Shown one piece after another: positions 51,672 to 60,366 of a stretch of 64,000 nt of DNA. Source of the DNA: Ornithinibacillus sp. 4-3 (GTDB lineage: Bacteria > Bacillota > Bacilli > Bacillales > Amphibacillaceae); NCBI RefSeq assembly GCF_040958695.1, contig NZ_CP162599.1, forward strand, positions 2,452,001 through 2,516,000. The letters are read 5' to 3'. The notes beneath the pieces were generated by a model that saw nothing but the letters and a program-made list of their open reading frames with translations, searched no databases and was not told the origin of the DNA. The translations under genes were made by a program, and so were the position numbers. Position 1 is the first letter of the stretch. Each line of letters starts with the position of its first letter.

Positions 51672-53073
51672 CAGCTAACACCAACTTTTGACCAGGTGAT
51701 GGGAAAATTTTTCCGGGATTTAAAATATTTTTCGGATCCCATGCTTGCTTCATTAGTTTCATCATATACACACCATCTTCACCAAGCTCTTGTTCTAAAA
51801 ATGGTGATTTCATCGTTCCAATTCCGTGCTCACCAGATAATGTACCGCCTAGTTCAATTGCCGCTTCAAATATTTCTCCAACCGCTTTTTCTACACGCTG
51901 CATTTCTTCTTTATCCCGCTTATCTGCTATGATATTAGGATGTAAATTACCATCTCCTGCATGCCCAAAAATAACTAGATGAACATTATATTTCTCTCTA
52001 ATCCGCTTTAATCGTTCGAACATATCAGGAATTTTACTACGTGGTACCGTTGCATCTTCAGAAATTTTTGTAGGCTTTATCGTCACGATTGCTGGTGAAA
52101 CAAGCTGTCTTGCTCTCCATAATTCTGCTTCCTCAGATTTACTTTGTGCAATGGTCACTTGCCTCGCATTTACCTCTTCACAAGCACGCTCCACAACCTT
52201 CATTTCTTCTTCTAATGCATTTGGATGTCCATCTAATTCAATTAATAAAATAGCTTCAGCATCTGTAGGTAATCCAAGTGGTTGATAATTTTCAACAGCA
52301 ACAATGCTATATTGATCCATAATCTCCATCTTAGAAGGTAACACTCCAGAAGTTAATACTTTTGAGATGGCACGACCTGCATCAGTAATTTCATCAAAAG
52401 TAATCAAAGCTGTTTTCGTTGCTATAGGCTTAGGAATAAGTCGTAAAGTTGCCTCTGTTATGATTCCAAGTGTCCCTTCTGATCCAACAAGTAGCTTTGT
52501 TAAATCATAGCCTGTAACATTTTTCACTGTACGTCCTCCAGTGCGAATAACCGTACCGTCAGCAGTTACTACTTCAAGCCCTAATACATAATCTTTGGTT
52601 ACTCCATATTTCAGCCCTCGTGGTCCACCAGCATTCTCTGCTAAGTTTCCACCTATTGTTGCAACATTAGAACTACTAGGATCTGGAGGATACATTAACC
52701 CAACTTCATTTGCTTTCTCATTTATCTTAGAAGTAATTACTCCGGGAGAGACAATCGCAATTAAATCATCCTCATATATTTCCAATTTGGTATTCCAAAG
52801 AGAAAAATCAAGTACAATCCCACCTTCTACAGGCAAGGGACCACCACTTAAACTCGTTCCTCTTCCCCTAGCAACTACCGGTATATTCTCTTCATTAGCT
52901 AATTTCATAATGCTAGAAACTTCCGCTGTCTGCATTGGCTGACATACTACATCTGGCTCAAATGTGCCAAATGAAGCATCATAAGAAAAACTAACAAGAT
53001 CAGCTCTATCTGTTAAAACTCGTTTATCTTCCATGATTTGTTTTAATTTTTCTATTATTTCTTTGCTCGACAT
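51664..53073 (-). CDS. glcD: glycolate oxidase FAD subunit
   Basis: 469 residues, FAD-linked oxidase of the VAO fold. FAD binding: VARGRGTSLSGGPLPVEGGIVLD near 58-80, PDPSSSNVATIGGNLAENAGGPRGLKYG near 128-155 and LLVGSEGTLGIITEATL near 190. The C-terminal catalytic part has FGHAGDGNLHPN near 361 and LSGEHGIGTMK near 405. It oxidises glycolate or D-lactate-like 2-hydroxyacids. GGGGAGAAAAAGAG precedes the ATG. It is the first gene of the glcDF pair. Confidence 0.92.
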   Translation of the reverse strand: MSSKEIIEKLKQIMEDKRVLTDRADLVSFSYDASFGTFEPDVVCQPMQTAEVSSIMKLANEENIPVVARGRGTSLSGGPLPVEGGIVLDFSLWNTKLEIYEDDLIAIVSPGVITSKINEKANEVGLMYPPDPSSSNVATIGGNLAENAGGPRGLKYGVTKDYVLGLEVVTADGTVIRTGGRTVKNVTGYDLTKLLVGSEGTLGIITEATLRLIPKPIATKTALITFDEITDAGRAISKVLTSGVLPSKMEIMDQYSIVAVENYQPLGLPTDAEAILLIELDGHPNALEEEMKVVERACEEVNARQVTIAQSKSEEAELWRARQLVSPAIVTIKPTKISEDATVPRSKIPDMFERLKRIREKYNVHLVIFGHAGDGNLHPNIIADKRDKEEMQRVEKAVGEIFEAAIELGGTLSGEHGIGTMKSPFLEQELGEDGVYMMKLMKQAWDPKNILNPGKIFPSPGQKLVLADG

Positions 53074-53142
53074 CTCTTTTTCTCCCCAAGCGTAATAGTC
53101 ATTTTATATTACTTTAAACATATCATAAAACCGATTAGAAAT

Positions 53143-53191
53143 AAAAAAAGACTGGTTGTGAGAATGCTTATAAACATTCTCACAACCAGTC
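53143..53191 (-). terminator. terminator of the lipM-lipA operon
   Basis: GACTGGTTGTGAGAATG (53150-53166) pairs exactly with 53175-53191, a 17-bp stem with an 8-base loop. On the minus strand a T run follows. Confidence 0.92.
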
Positions 53192-53199
53192 CAAATCAT

Positions 53200-54144
53200 T
53201 TAAAAAGTAAAATCAATTTCTTTATTTTCTTGTTTTTCTACACCTTGCATATATTTAATACGACGTTGTGCAGAAGCTTGACTTACCTGCTCATCCGCAT
53301 GGTAAGAAGAACGTACAAGTGGTCCAGCTTCACAATGTGTAAATCCTTTTGTCATTGCGATTTCTTTTAGCTCATTGAACTCATCTGGATGATAATAACG
53401 ATCTACCATCATATGTTTTTTCGTTGGCTGTAAATATTGACCAATTGTCATAATATCCACATTATGAGCACGTAAATCATCCATTGCTTCAATAATTTCT
53501 TCCTTTGTTTCCCCTAATCCAACCATAATACTGGATTTAGTAGGTGTGTTTGGAGAAATTTCTTTTACACGTCTTAATAATTCTAAAGAACGGTCATATG
53601 TAGCTTTCGCACGAACTCGTTTTGTTAGACGACGAACTGTTTCAATATTATGGTTAAAAATATCTGGTTCACTATCCATTAAGTTTTTTAAGCTTTCATA
53701 ATCACCTTTCATATCAGAAGGCAATATTTCAATAGTACAACCCGGAACCTTACGACGAATCGCACGCACTGTTTCAGCAAATACAGCAGCTCCACCATCA
53801 TCTAAATCATCACGTGCTACAGCTGTTACAACCACATGCTTTAACTGCATAATTTCTACAGAATCAGCAACACGTTCTGGCTCTCCCCAATCAAGCTCAT
53901 TAGGACGACCAGTATTTACCGCACAGAAGCGACAAGCACGTGTACAAATACTACCTAAAATCATAAATGTTGCAGTCTTACGTTCACTCCAACACTCATA
54001 AATATTTGGGCAACGCGCTTCCTCACAAACTGTATTTAATCTATTTTCACGCATTAATTTTTTTAATCCAGAATAAGATTTATTTGTGTTAATTTTTGTC
54101 TTTAACCACTCTGGTTTACGAAGAAATTCTTTTTGTTCTGCCAT
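53200..54144 (-). CDS. lipA: lipoyl synthase
   Basis: 314 residues, radical-SAM enzyme. The auxiliary cluster motif is [12 protein letters not shown] near 39-50 and the SAM cluster motif is [10 protein letters not shown] near 66-75. [10 protein letters not shown] near 194 and the conserved C-terminal RSSYHADEQ are present. It inserts two sulfurs into octanoyl groups on lipoyl domains. Its ATG shares the last base of the lipM stop (TAATG). It ends a two-gene lipoate-biosynthesis operon with lipM. Confidence 0.96.
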   Translation of the reverse strand: MAEQKEFLRKPEWLKTKINTNKSYSGLKKLMRENRLNTVCEEARCPNIYECWSERKTATFMILGSICTRACRFCAVNTGRPNELDWGEPERVADSVEIMQLKHVVVTAVARDDLDDGGAAVFAETVRAIRRKVPGCTIEILPSDMKGDYESLKNLMDSEPDIFNHNIETVRRLTKRVRAKATYDRSLELLRRVKEISPNTPTKSSIMVGLGETKEEIIEAMDDLRAHNVDIMTIGQYLQPTKKHMMVDRYYHPDEFNELKEIAMTKGFTHCEAGPLVRSSYHADEQVSQASAQRRIKYMQGVEKQENKEIDFTF

Positions 54145-54989
54145 TAGGACTGTACCTTCTTTCTATTTCTATTCATATTCCATTCTTTACTGCGGTATTT
54201 ATTTTCAGCTAATGCTTCTACTTCTTTCCATTGTTCAGCCGTTAGCTCTAAATCTTCAAACTTTAAATTTAATGCTTGTTTAAATCCTTCTTCAAATGCT
54301 TTTGCAGCTTGTTCATATGTAATATTGTTTTCAGACGCTTCATTCATTGTAATAGCTTTCTCATAAAAGCCTTTTCTTTGTCTATCACGTACTCTGTCCG
54401 ATGGGTAATTAAACAGATTAAACAATAGCTCTGTATCCATCGTAAACGGTAATGAGCCATGTTGCATTAGTACACCCTGTACTCTTGTCTGTGCATGACC
54501 AGATAACTTCTTACCATCCACAAGCATTTCATAGTCAGATGCCCTTTCAAAACATACTTCAGTACGCTCTTTCTTCTTACGTTCTTCATGTAAGAAAGAT
54601 TCAACAGGGATATTTAGAATTTTAAACCCTGCCATAATACCTTTAGATAAGGTGTAATATGCCTCTAAAACGGACTCAGCAATATAAGGCTTATCTTCTG
54701 ATACAACGATACTGTAGGTCAATTCATCATCATGGAGTACTGCACTACCACCTGTTAATCTCCGAACAAATTGACAATCATTTTGTTCAATTGTTGCGAA
54801 ATTAATCGACTTTTCAACTTTTTGAAAGCGTCCCACTGATAAAGTAGGTTTCGACCATCCATAAAAGCGAAGGACTGGTGGAATATCTCCATTACTATGC
54901 CATTTAATCAATGCTTCATCCAATGCCATATTAATTGCTGCATCTTGATGACCAGTATGAAGTAATCCCCATATTTCCTCCATTGTCAT
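54144..54989 (-). CDS. lipM: octanoyltransferase LipM
   Basis: 281 residues, biotin/lipoate-protein-ligase fold. Motifs: [12 protein letters not shown] near 20, [20 protein letters not shown] near 37, [22 protein letters not shown] near 74-95, and the catalytic Cys in [26 protein letters not shown] near 147-172. Length and pattern match Bacillus LipM (GcvH octanoyltransferase) better than the amidotransferase LipL. AAAGGAGATGA precedes a double ATG ACA ATG; I keep the first. It overlaps lipA by one base. Confidence 0.88.
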   Translation of the reverse strand: MTMEEIWGLLHTGHQDAAINMALDEALIKWHSNGDIPPVLRFYGWSKPTLSVGRFQKVEKSINFATIEQNDCQFVRRLTGGSAVLHDDELTYSIVVSEDKPYIAESVLEAYYTLSKGIMAGFKILNIPVESFLHEERKKKERTEVCFERASDYEMLVDGKKLSGHAQTRVQGVLMQHGSLPFTMDTELLFNLFNYPSDRVRDRQRKGFYEKAITMNEASENNITYEQAAKAFEEGFKQALNLKFEDLELTAEQWKEVEALAENKYRSKEWNMNRNRKKVQS

Positions 54990-55233
54990 TCATCTCCTTT
55001 TCGCTAAGAAGTATTTTGAGTATGTTAGAAACTAAAGAGATTATGTCTTGCAAATACAATTAAAGTCATACTCTATACCTTAAATTATCATAAAATTTGA
55101 TTGTTAACTTCTTCTCTAATGGTAACTAATGTAAGAATAAGTGTAAAGGGTGAATATTACTAAATTGTAAACTTTTATCATGGAAACAAGTGCAGTACCA
55201 ATACTTTCAAAGATTCATCATTGCAAAATATTT

Positions 55234-55851
55234 CTATACTTGATAAATAATATTTGCATTTTTTGTTGGCTGTTGTTTATCTAAATAATGTTTTTCACCT
55301 AGCCAATATCTCGTTTGATATTTTTTAAGCCTTGCTTCATGGTCACCAATATAAGAATCACGATTCAAAACTCTCTTATGTCTTACATCATCTGAACAGG
55401 ATAAAAAAATAATAAGATCATAAAACTTTCGCCATTCTTTCCTTTGAAGAAATACACCTTCAATCAGAACAATACAATCCGAAGTAATTTCTATTTCTTT
55501 TTTAGTAAAAGAGTCAGTATTTTTATCATAGTAATCTAAAGACATTGGACTTTTATTATGATGGAGACATCCAAAAAAATAAGTAGTTAAATGTTTAATA
55601 TCCCATTGTAAATAATAGTATTCATACCATTCCTCATAGCCTGTATCATATCGTTTATTTCTTTCAACGATATGATCATCAAGATGAAAAGTAACCACCT
55701 GATAATTTCTATTGATCAATTCCTGCTCTATCTTTTTACTGATTGTTGTTTTCCCAGCCCCACCTAATCCATCTATTCCAACAATAAAAGGACGTTGCTT
55801 ATTAGAGCGTGTTGAAAATTGAAATAATATTTTTTCTACTGTTTTTTTCAT
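55234..55851 (-). CDS. uridine-kinase-like P-loop kinase
   Basis: 205 residues. Walker A GIDGLGGAGKTTISKKIEQ lies near 24-42, preceded by RPFIVG. The VTFHLDDHIVERN segment near 54 and the VLIEGVFLQRKEWR segment near 127 match the uridine/phosphoribulokinase family. A lid region with HKRVLNRD follows. GGGGGAG lies about 10 bases before the ATG at 55851; the upstream ATG at 55881 was rejected because it lies upstream of that site. The phosphate acceptor is not identified; bacillar YfnB/YqjS-like homologs are annotated as uridine kinase. The gene stands alone. Confidence 0.78.
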   Translation of the reverse strand: MKKTVEKILFQFSTRSNKQRPFIVGIDGLGGAGKTTISKKIEQELINRNYQVVTFHLDDHIVERNKRYDTGYEEWYEYYYLQWDIKHLTTYFFGCLHHNKSPMSLDYYDKNTDSFTKKEIEITSDCIVLIEGVFLQRKEWRKFYDLIIFLSCSDDVRHKRVLNRDSYIGDHEARLKKYQTRYWLGEKHYLDKQQPTKNANIIYQV

Positions 55852-56011
55852 TATTTTCCAACTCCCCCTATTATGAAGCATAGTTTTGAAATGCTATCTT
55901 TATTTGGTTATTGAAAGCTTAACAGAAAGTTGAAATATTAGTAACTTCGGATTGCTGTCATATGAATAGAGCATCTTAGAATATAATTTAGGACAAAATG
56001 GATAAATAACT

Positions 56012-56572
56012 TTATATCCGATACCCTAATACTTTAGCAAGCTTTGCCAATCCTCCAAGAAATATTTTTTGCACGAGCTTAGGAGGGCCAACAAGATAAC
56101 CATCAATACATTCCCATGCTACTCCCAGCCACAAAGGATTGCGTGGAATTCCCTTTTTGTTCATTTTCCCTTCACATTCTAATTTATGAACTAAAACAAA
56201 CATCTTCCAATGAAGTCCAGGAGGGCGAATTTCATGGGTCATTATTAGTTGTTGTTCACTTATATTCCCAAATTGATGAACTTGGTTTGGATAGACCGTT
56301 ATTTGACCCCCAGACTCGACAATTTGTTCCTGCCCGTCAACAAGGAAACGCATCCTTCCTTCCCTTACTTTGAAAGATTCTGTAAGCATTGGATGCCAGT
56401 GGGGACCATTTATCATTCCTTCCCTCTTTATTTGATGTTCTAAAATCAAAAAATCTCCCTTTTCGTCTATTCCTTGTTCCAGAAAAGTGACTGTTCTTCC
56501 ATCGGGATGAACCAATGTTTCTCCTATTCTATTTTTCCATTCCAATCGTTCCTGTTCCTTGTTCACAATCAA
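56012..56572 (-). CDS. cupin domain protein
   Basis: 186 residues. Residues about 20-110 form a cupin barrel: GPHWHPMLTESFKVREGRMRFLVDG carries the first motif G(X)5HXH(X)3-4E(X)6G, and GGQITVYPNQVHQFGN the second with its His. These residues normally bind a metal. Residues about 115-186 are helical. A GTG at 56581 is possible, but GAGG lies 8 bases before a TTG at 56572, chosen here. The family includes many small-molecule enzymes and sensors; none can be named. Confidence 0.8.
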   Translation of the reverse strand: MIVNKEQERLEWKNRIGETLVHPDGRTVTFLEQGIDEKGDFLILEHQIKREGMINGPHWHPMLTESFKVREGRMRFLVDGQEQIVESGGQITVYPNQVHQFGNISEQQLIMTHEIRPPGLHWKMFVLVHKLECEGKMNKKGIPRNPLWLGVAWECIDGYLVGPPKLVQKIFLGGLAKLAKVLGYRI

Positions 56573-56581
56573 TGAAGCCAC

Positions 56582-57006
56582 CTCACTTGATTTTTACTTT
56601 TCACGAAATTTTGTTGCCGTATTTCAATAAAAAAGAAGCTATTCGTAGTGCTTCTTTCTTTATATGAATTTGAAAAATATTATTGGGTAACAAATTATTA
56701 ATGAGCATTGACTTCTTTGTTTTAATTTACAGATATTCTTTTATTCCACGATAGCATTCAACAATTATGGTTTTTGTTTCATATAATGATAGACAAGCCC
56801 TACTTTTGGCCGACTCCATATAGAATCAATCACAAGCGTGATAGGTATGCTATTCTATTAAATAACTTTTCAAAGACAGATACTGGCTTAAAGAGCGGGT
56901 CATTTCTCTTGAAGAGCAAAGAGCACTTCAAGAGATATTCATTTTTTATAAGTACTATATTTGAAATGTGAATATAAAATATGATACTCCAAAATTTTTC
57001 TAAACC
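56582..57006. other. gap without a supported gene
   Basis: A short hairpin AAAGAAGC/GCTTCTTT with flanking T runs lies at 56632-56657 and could be a terminator. The remaining 350 bases are AT-rich; one 65-residue plus-strand frame at 56774 has no ribosome site. A frame fragment on the minus strand looks faintly protein-like but is full of stops. No gene is claimed. Confidence 0.4.
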
Positions 57007-57570
57007 CTATTGTCCAGGGTTAGGTAACTCAAAATGTGTTTCTTCATCAGACATCATTTCAAACTTTAATAAAAAAGTATCGGCATAATCCACTCTTTCT
57101 ACATATACTAACGGTCCTGTTACTTCTTCTCCTGGAGCTAATTCTTCATCTGCTTCCGGGAAAAATTCATTATAAGATATTTCCCCGCCACCTTCGTCTA
57201 TTGCCGATAAATTTGCAGAATACATCTGATGAGGTACATAGGCTTCATCACTTATATTTTTAAATGTAACTTCAGCTACTGCTAATTTAAAATCATCGTC
57301 AGATGTAGACATAACATCCTCCATTGGCTTTCCATTTGCTTCATCGGCAAAGTAAAAGTCGTTAACTGTTACCTCGTAATCAAACTCATACAAATCACTT
57401 GTAATTATTGCGGTATCGCCAATACTATAAACCTCTTTTTTCTCTTTATCAGTAGAATCTGTTCCATCTTCTGTTGCACTTTCCGGACTTTCATTGTTTT
57501 CTGCATCATTACTACTGCATGCTGCTAACAGTAAGCTTGAAAATAATACTATCAGTAATAATTTCTTCAA
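57007..57570 (-). CDS. DUF4352-type lipoprotein
   Basis: 187 residues. The signal MKKLLLIVLFSSLLLAAC ends with lipobox Cys18, followed by an acidic, Ser/Thr-rich linker. Residues about 45-187 have the immunoglobulin-like DUF4352 pattern: YEFDYEVTVNDFYF, FKLAVAEVTFKNISDEAYVP and LAPGEEVTGPLVYVERVDY. Such proteins are surface lipoproteins of unknown function in Firmicutes. The start is TTG with GGAGG 9 bases upstream. Confidence 0.85.
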   Translation of the reverse strand: MKKLLLIVLFSSLLLAACSSNDAENNESPESATEDGTDSTDKEKKEVYSIGDTAIITSDLYEFDYEVTVNDFYFADEANGKPMEDVMSTSDDDFKLAVAEVTFKNISDEAYVPHQMYSANLSAIDEGGGEISYNEFFPEADEELAPGEEVTGPLVYVERVDYADTFLLKFEMMSDEETHFELPNPGQ

Positions 57571-57732
57571 AATTTTCGTCCTCCAAAAAATATTTTATAT
57601 AAATAATGTTAACAAAGTTACAGTATCTATGACAATTCATATGGCAGCGATACAAAAATCATATTGCAGCTATGTAATCAAAAAAAGCGTAATCAATAAG
57701 CCCATTCTTTTTTTATTTATTTTTAGCAATAG

Positions 57733-57763
57733 GAAAAACGAGAAGGTGCTCCCTTCTCGTTTA
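57733..57763 (-). terminator. terminator of the MerR regulator gene
   Basis: AACGAGAAGG and CCTTCTCGTT pair with a short TGCTCC-region loop, with AAAAA and TTTAT runs around. It lies 9 bases behind the merR-type stop. Confidence 0.8.
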
Positions 57764-57771
57764 TATCATAA

Positions 57772-58533
57772 TCAGTCTTTTGCGTATTTAACAATCGCAT
57801 CATGTAAAAGTGAAACAACCTCTTTTCCTGCACGGCTGTTATAATGTTTTGCAAATCGTTCATCTGCAATATACATTTGTGCCAAACCTTTGTGCGCTTC
57901 TGCGGAATAATTTGGCCAAGAGTACATCAACCATTGCTTATGAAGTTCGTATACTTCTTTTGCTTCAGATGTGTCTAAATCTTTTGTTTCTGTTAATTGC
58001 TCCAATTTCGCAAACAATTCATCCTCAATTCTTCCCATTTTTTGAAAATCAGCTTCACTAAGATTCATAAACTTTTCATTTGATTTTTCAATCGTTTCCT
58101 CACCATATTTTTCTCTAATTTCTTCCCCATACAGTCTTTCATTTTCTTCCAAACGTTTTTTCTTAAATCCTTCAAATTTTTCTTCTGCTGTCATCGTAAT
58201 CTCTCCTTTAGTATATTGAATTGTTTTTTTCACAGTGGCTAACAATTGATTTATTTTGTCTTTTTCTGCCTCCAGCTTGCGTTGATGCTCTTCTAAAGCA
58301 GTAAGCGTATGAAACGCAGGATCATCCAGTATAGAATGAATCTGTTCTAGTTTTATTCCTAAAGAGCGATAGAGAAGAATTTGCTGTAGACGATTTATTT
58401 CTTTTTCTCTATATAGACGATATCCTGAATCCGAAAATTCTGCTGGTTTTAATAAATCAATTTGGTCATAATATCGCAGTGTACGTGTGCTGATACCAGA
58501 CATATCTGCCACTTGTTTGATGGAGTATTTCAT
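57772..58533 (-). CDS. MerR family regulator with TipAS effector domain (Mta/TipA-like)
   Basis: 253 residues. Residues 1-70 are a MerR winged helix: YSIKQVADMSGISTRTLRYYDQIDLLKPAEFSDSGYRLY. A long helix to about 115 connects the domains. Residues about 120-253 are a TipAS domain (EKFEGFKKKRLEENERLYGEE, then FAKLEQLTETKDLD, AHKGLAQMYIADERFAKHYN), which in relatives binds thiopeptides and other peptide drugs. It probably activates its own promoter and possibly an efflux gene elsewhere. GAAAGGAGG precedes the ATG. The promoter at 58556 has the twisted 19-base spacer of MerR targets. Confidence 0.9.
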   Translation of the reverse strand: MKYSIKQVADMSGISTRTLRYYDQIDLLKPAEFSDSGYRLYREKEINRLQQILLYRSLGIKLEQIHSILDDPAFHTLTALEEHQRKLEAEKDKINQLLATVKKTIQYTKGEITMTAEEKFEGFKKKRLEENERLYGEEIREKYGEETIEKSNEKFMNLSEADFQKMGRIEDELFAKLEQLTETKDLDTSEAKEVYELHKQWLMYSWPNYSAEAHKGLAQMYIADERFAKHYNSRAGKEVVSLLHDAIVKYAKD

Positions 58534-58555
58534 TTTTTTCCTCCTTTCAATTCTT

Positions 58556-58586
58556 AATATAGAGATTTACGCAGCGTAAAGGTCAA
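58556..58586 (-). promoter_or_regulatory. MerR-type promoter with 19-base spacer and palindromic operator
   Basis: On the minus strand TTGACC (58586-58581) and TATATT (58561-58556) are separated by 19 bases, 2 more than optimal, the usual arrangement for MerR-family activation. The spacer contains TTTACGC T GCGTAAA, a perfect dyad. The regulator gene starts 23 bases downstream, so autoregulation is likely. Confidence 0.8.
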
Positions 58587-58785
58587 GTCTTTTTTAAATT
58601 TTTTTCTAGAGGCTAGCAACTGAGCAACTCTTATAATGATTCATCAACCTAATAATGATAGATAACATATTAAATCTCTCGCATAATCGAAGTTTTTCTA
58701 AACCACAAAAATAATCCCGTCGTATAAATATATGGAAGCGATGCTAGAATCAAATACTTTCTTATAATCTTTTGTTCATATGAAG

Positions 58786-58820
58786 TGTCAGAGTTCTATT
58801 CCAACCATTGAACTCTGACA
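58786..58820. terminator. hairpin, possibly the original suf terminator
   Basis: TGTCAGAGTTC (58786-58796) and GAACTCTGACA (58810-58820) form an 11-bp stem with a 13-base loop. It lies 30 bases left of the IS3 element, which now separates it from the end of sufB. No strong T run follows, so the terminator role is tentative. Confidence 0.4.
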
Positions 58821-58914
58821 TGGCATTTTCCCATTTGTTTTCATTTTAAAAAACCCCGCCATATAAATAAAGTGTACCCTTTGTAAAGGACATTTTTAAA
58901 AAGACTCTAGGGAA

Positions 58915-59763
58915 TTAAGTAACTTGAAGAAGATGATGACTGTATTGTGCAGGCGTCATCTTTTTTAAGTTCCATTGACCTCGATAATGATTGTAATAAA
59001 TCATATAACTCTTAATCTCTCTTTTTACCTCTTCTAATGTTTCACACGATTTAAAGTCTGTTTCATCTTTAAAATGCCCAAAGAATGATTCTTGAGGGGC
59101 ATTGTCCCAACAGTTTCCACGGCGGGACATTGACTGACCTAGCCCCATTACCTTCACCTTCTTTTGAAAATGGGGGTTCGTATAGTGAACTCCTTGATCT
59201 GAGTGAATGAATGCGTCTTCAGCCAACTTTATCTTACTGTTTTTTAACTTCTTGACTGTATTTAATGCAATATCTAGGGTGATTCTATCAGATGTTTCAT
59301 AGGCTAAAATTTCATTGGTTTCGGCATCTTTGATAGTGGATAAGTAAGCACGTTTTCCTTTTCCATAACTCAAGTAGGTAATGTCTGTCAATAATACTTT
59401 TCTAGCGATTCCTTGTTTAAATTCACGGTTTAATAGGTTCGGTAGTGTTCTATGTTCTTTCGTTGCTTTCGCGATTCTTCGATAAGGATTGGCTTTTCGA
59501 ATGGGACAAATAATTTGAAACTTTTTCATGATACGACGAATGCGTTTCAAGTTATAGGTAATGTGATACTGATGTTCTAATGTCATTTTGATTTGACGTG
59601 CACCTTTCTTACGACGGCGGAAATTGAACGCTTTTAAAATGATTGCCTTTACTTCTTCATCTGCTTTATCTCGTGCTTGTCTATTCAGTTGTGCTTCTTC
59701 TGAAAAATAACGATAATAACCTGATCTAGAGACGCCAACTAATTCACAAAGATACCTCACCAT
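58915..59763 (-). CDS. IS3 family transposase OrfB (DDE integrase)
   Basis: 282 residues from the ATG at 59763. The N-terminus has VGVSRSGYYRY and an HTH_21-type helix (RRKKGARQIKMTLEHQYHI). The rve catalytic core has Asp in LLTDITYLSYGKGK near 126, Asp in DAFIHSDQGVHYTN near 190 and Glu in NAPQESFFGHFKDE near 224. The open frame continues upstream of the ATG (codons LNR, KYG, VIE...) and overlaps orfA in the -1 frame, so the working product is probably an OrfAB fusion made by frameshift near 59825. Confidence 0.9.
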   Translation of the reverse strand: MVRYLCELVGVSRSGYYRYFSEEAQLNRQARDKADEEVKAIILKAFNFRRRKKGARQIKMTLEHQYHITYNLKRIRRIMKKFQIICPIRKANPYRRIAKATKEHRTLPNLLNREFKQGIARKVLLTDITYLSYGKGKRAYLSTIKDAETNEILAYETSDRITLDIALNTVKKLKNSKIKLAEDAFIHSDQGVHYTNPHFQKKVKVMGLGQSMSRRGNCWDNAPQESFFGHFKDETDFKSCETLEEVKREIKSYMIYYNHYRGQWNLKKMTPAQYSHHLLQVT

Positions 59764-59822
59764 TCGATTTAAACCGTATTTTTCAATGACGAATTGGACT
59801 AACTGAAATTTCTGTTCCGCAG

Positions 59823-60269
59823 TTAGTTTTTCTTTTCCTTTATCAACAACCTTTCTGCTAGATCGATCTTTTTTAGTAATTCATTTTCTGCGCGTAATAA
59901 TGCGTTTTGTGCTTCTAATCGAGCATACTTTTCTTCTATACTTAATTCACGCGCAAGAAGACGTCTTGAAGAAGAGTTACGTGAATCCTCAAGCCCTTCC
60001 AAACCCTTTTCTTGATAGGCAGTACGCCATCTTTTTAAAGCCGATTTAGCGCGTTCAATCCCAACGATTTCAATATCAAATCCTGCATCTTCAAATATTT
60101 GACGAGGAAATTTTCCTTCTCCATATTCTTTAACAGCTATTGCTTTAAATTCATCCGTGTATGTAATTGCCTTTTTACTAACCGCTTTTACATAAGGATG
60201 TTTCATCAATAAGTACTGTTCTTGATCTGTAAATAATATTTTCGACATTTTCATCCGCCCCATTCGCAA
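59823..60269 (-). CDS. IS3 family transposase OrfA (helix-turn-helix)
   Basis: 148 residues. DEFKAIAVKEYGEGKFPRQIFEDAGFDIEIVGIERAKSALKRW is the HTH region that binds the element ends. A leucine-zipper-like coiled coil (EEKYARLEAQNALLRAENELLKKI) follows at about 113-138. The end AAGGAAAAGAAAAAC TAA is A-rich, a suitable place for -1 slippage into OrfB. The start is uncertain between the TTG at 60269 and ATG codons within the next 21 bases. Confidence 0.85.
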   Translation of the reverse strand: MRMGRMKMSKILFTDQEQYLLMKHPYVKAVSKKAITYTDEFKAIAVKEYGEGKFPRQIFEDAGFDIEIVGIERAKSALKRWRTAYQEKGLEGLEDSRNSSSRRLLARELSIEEKYARLEAQNALLRAENELLKKIDLAERLLIKEKKN

Positions 60270-60366
60270 TTTCTTTCATTATAAATAAAAGTACCCCATA
60301 AGAGAGACTTTTTAAAGTGTCTATCTTATAGGGTACATTTTAAAATATGACGGGGTTTTAACTTTA

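Larger units (their letters stand above)
58850..60358 (-). mobile_element. IS3-family insertion sequence, about 1.5 kb
   Basis: It carries an orfA/orfB pair in the IS3 layout, bordered by imperfect inverted repeats. The left end reads AAAACCCCGCCATAT, the right end (complement) AAACCCCGTCATAT. Further inside, both ends share TGTACCCT near 58873 and its complement near 60331. TAA lies on both sides (58847-58849 and 60359-60361) and may be the 3-bp target duplication, but in this A/T-rich context that is weak. The right junction lies 6 bases behind the sufB stop codon. Confidence 0.85.

Noticed and set aside
56774..56971. 65-codon plus-strand frame
   Set aside because: No ribosome site, odd composition, and no homology recognised; surrounding DNA looks non-coding.
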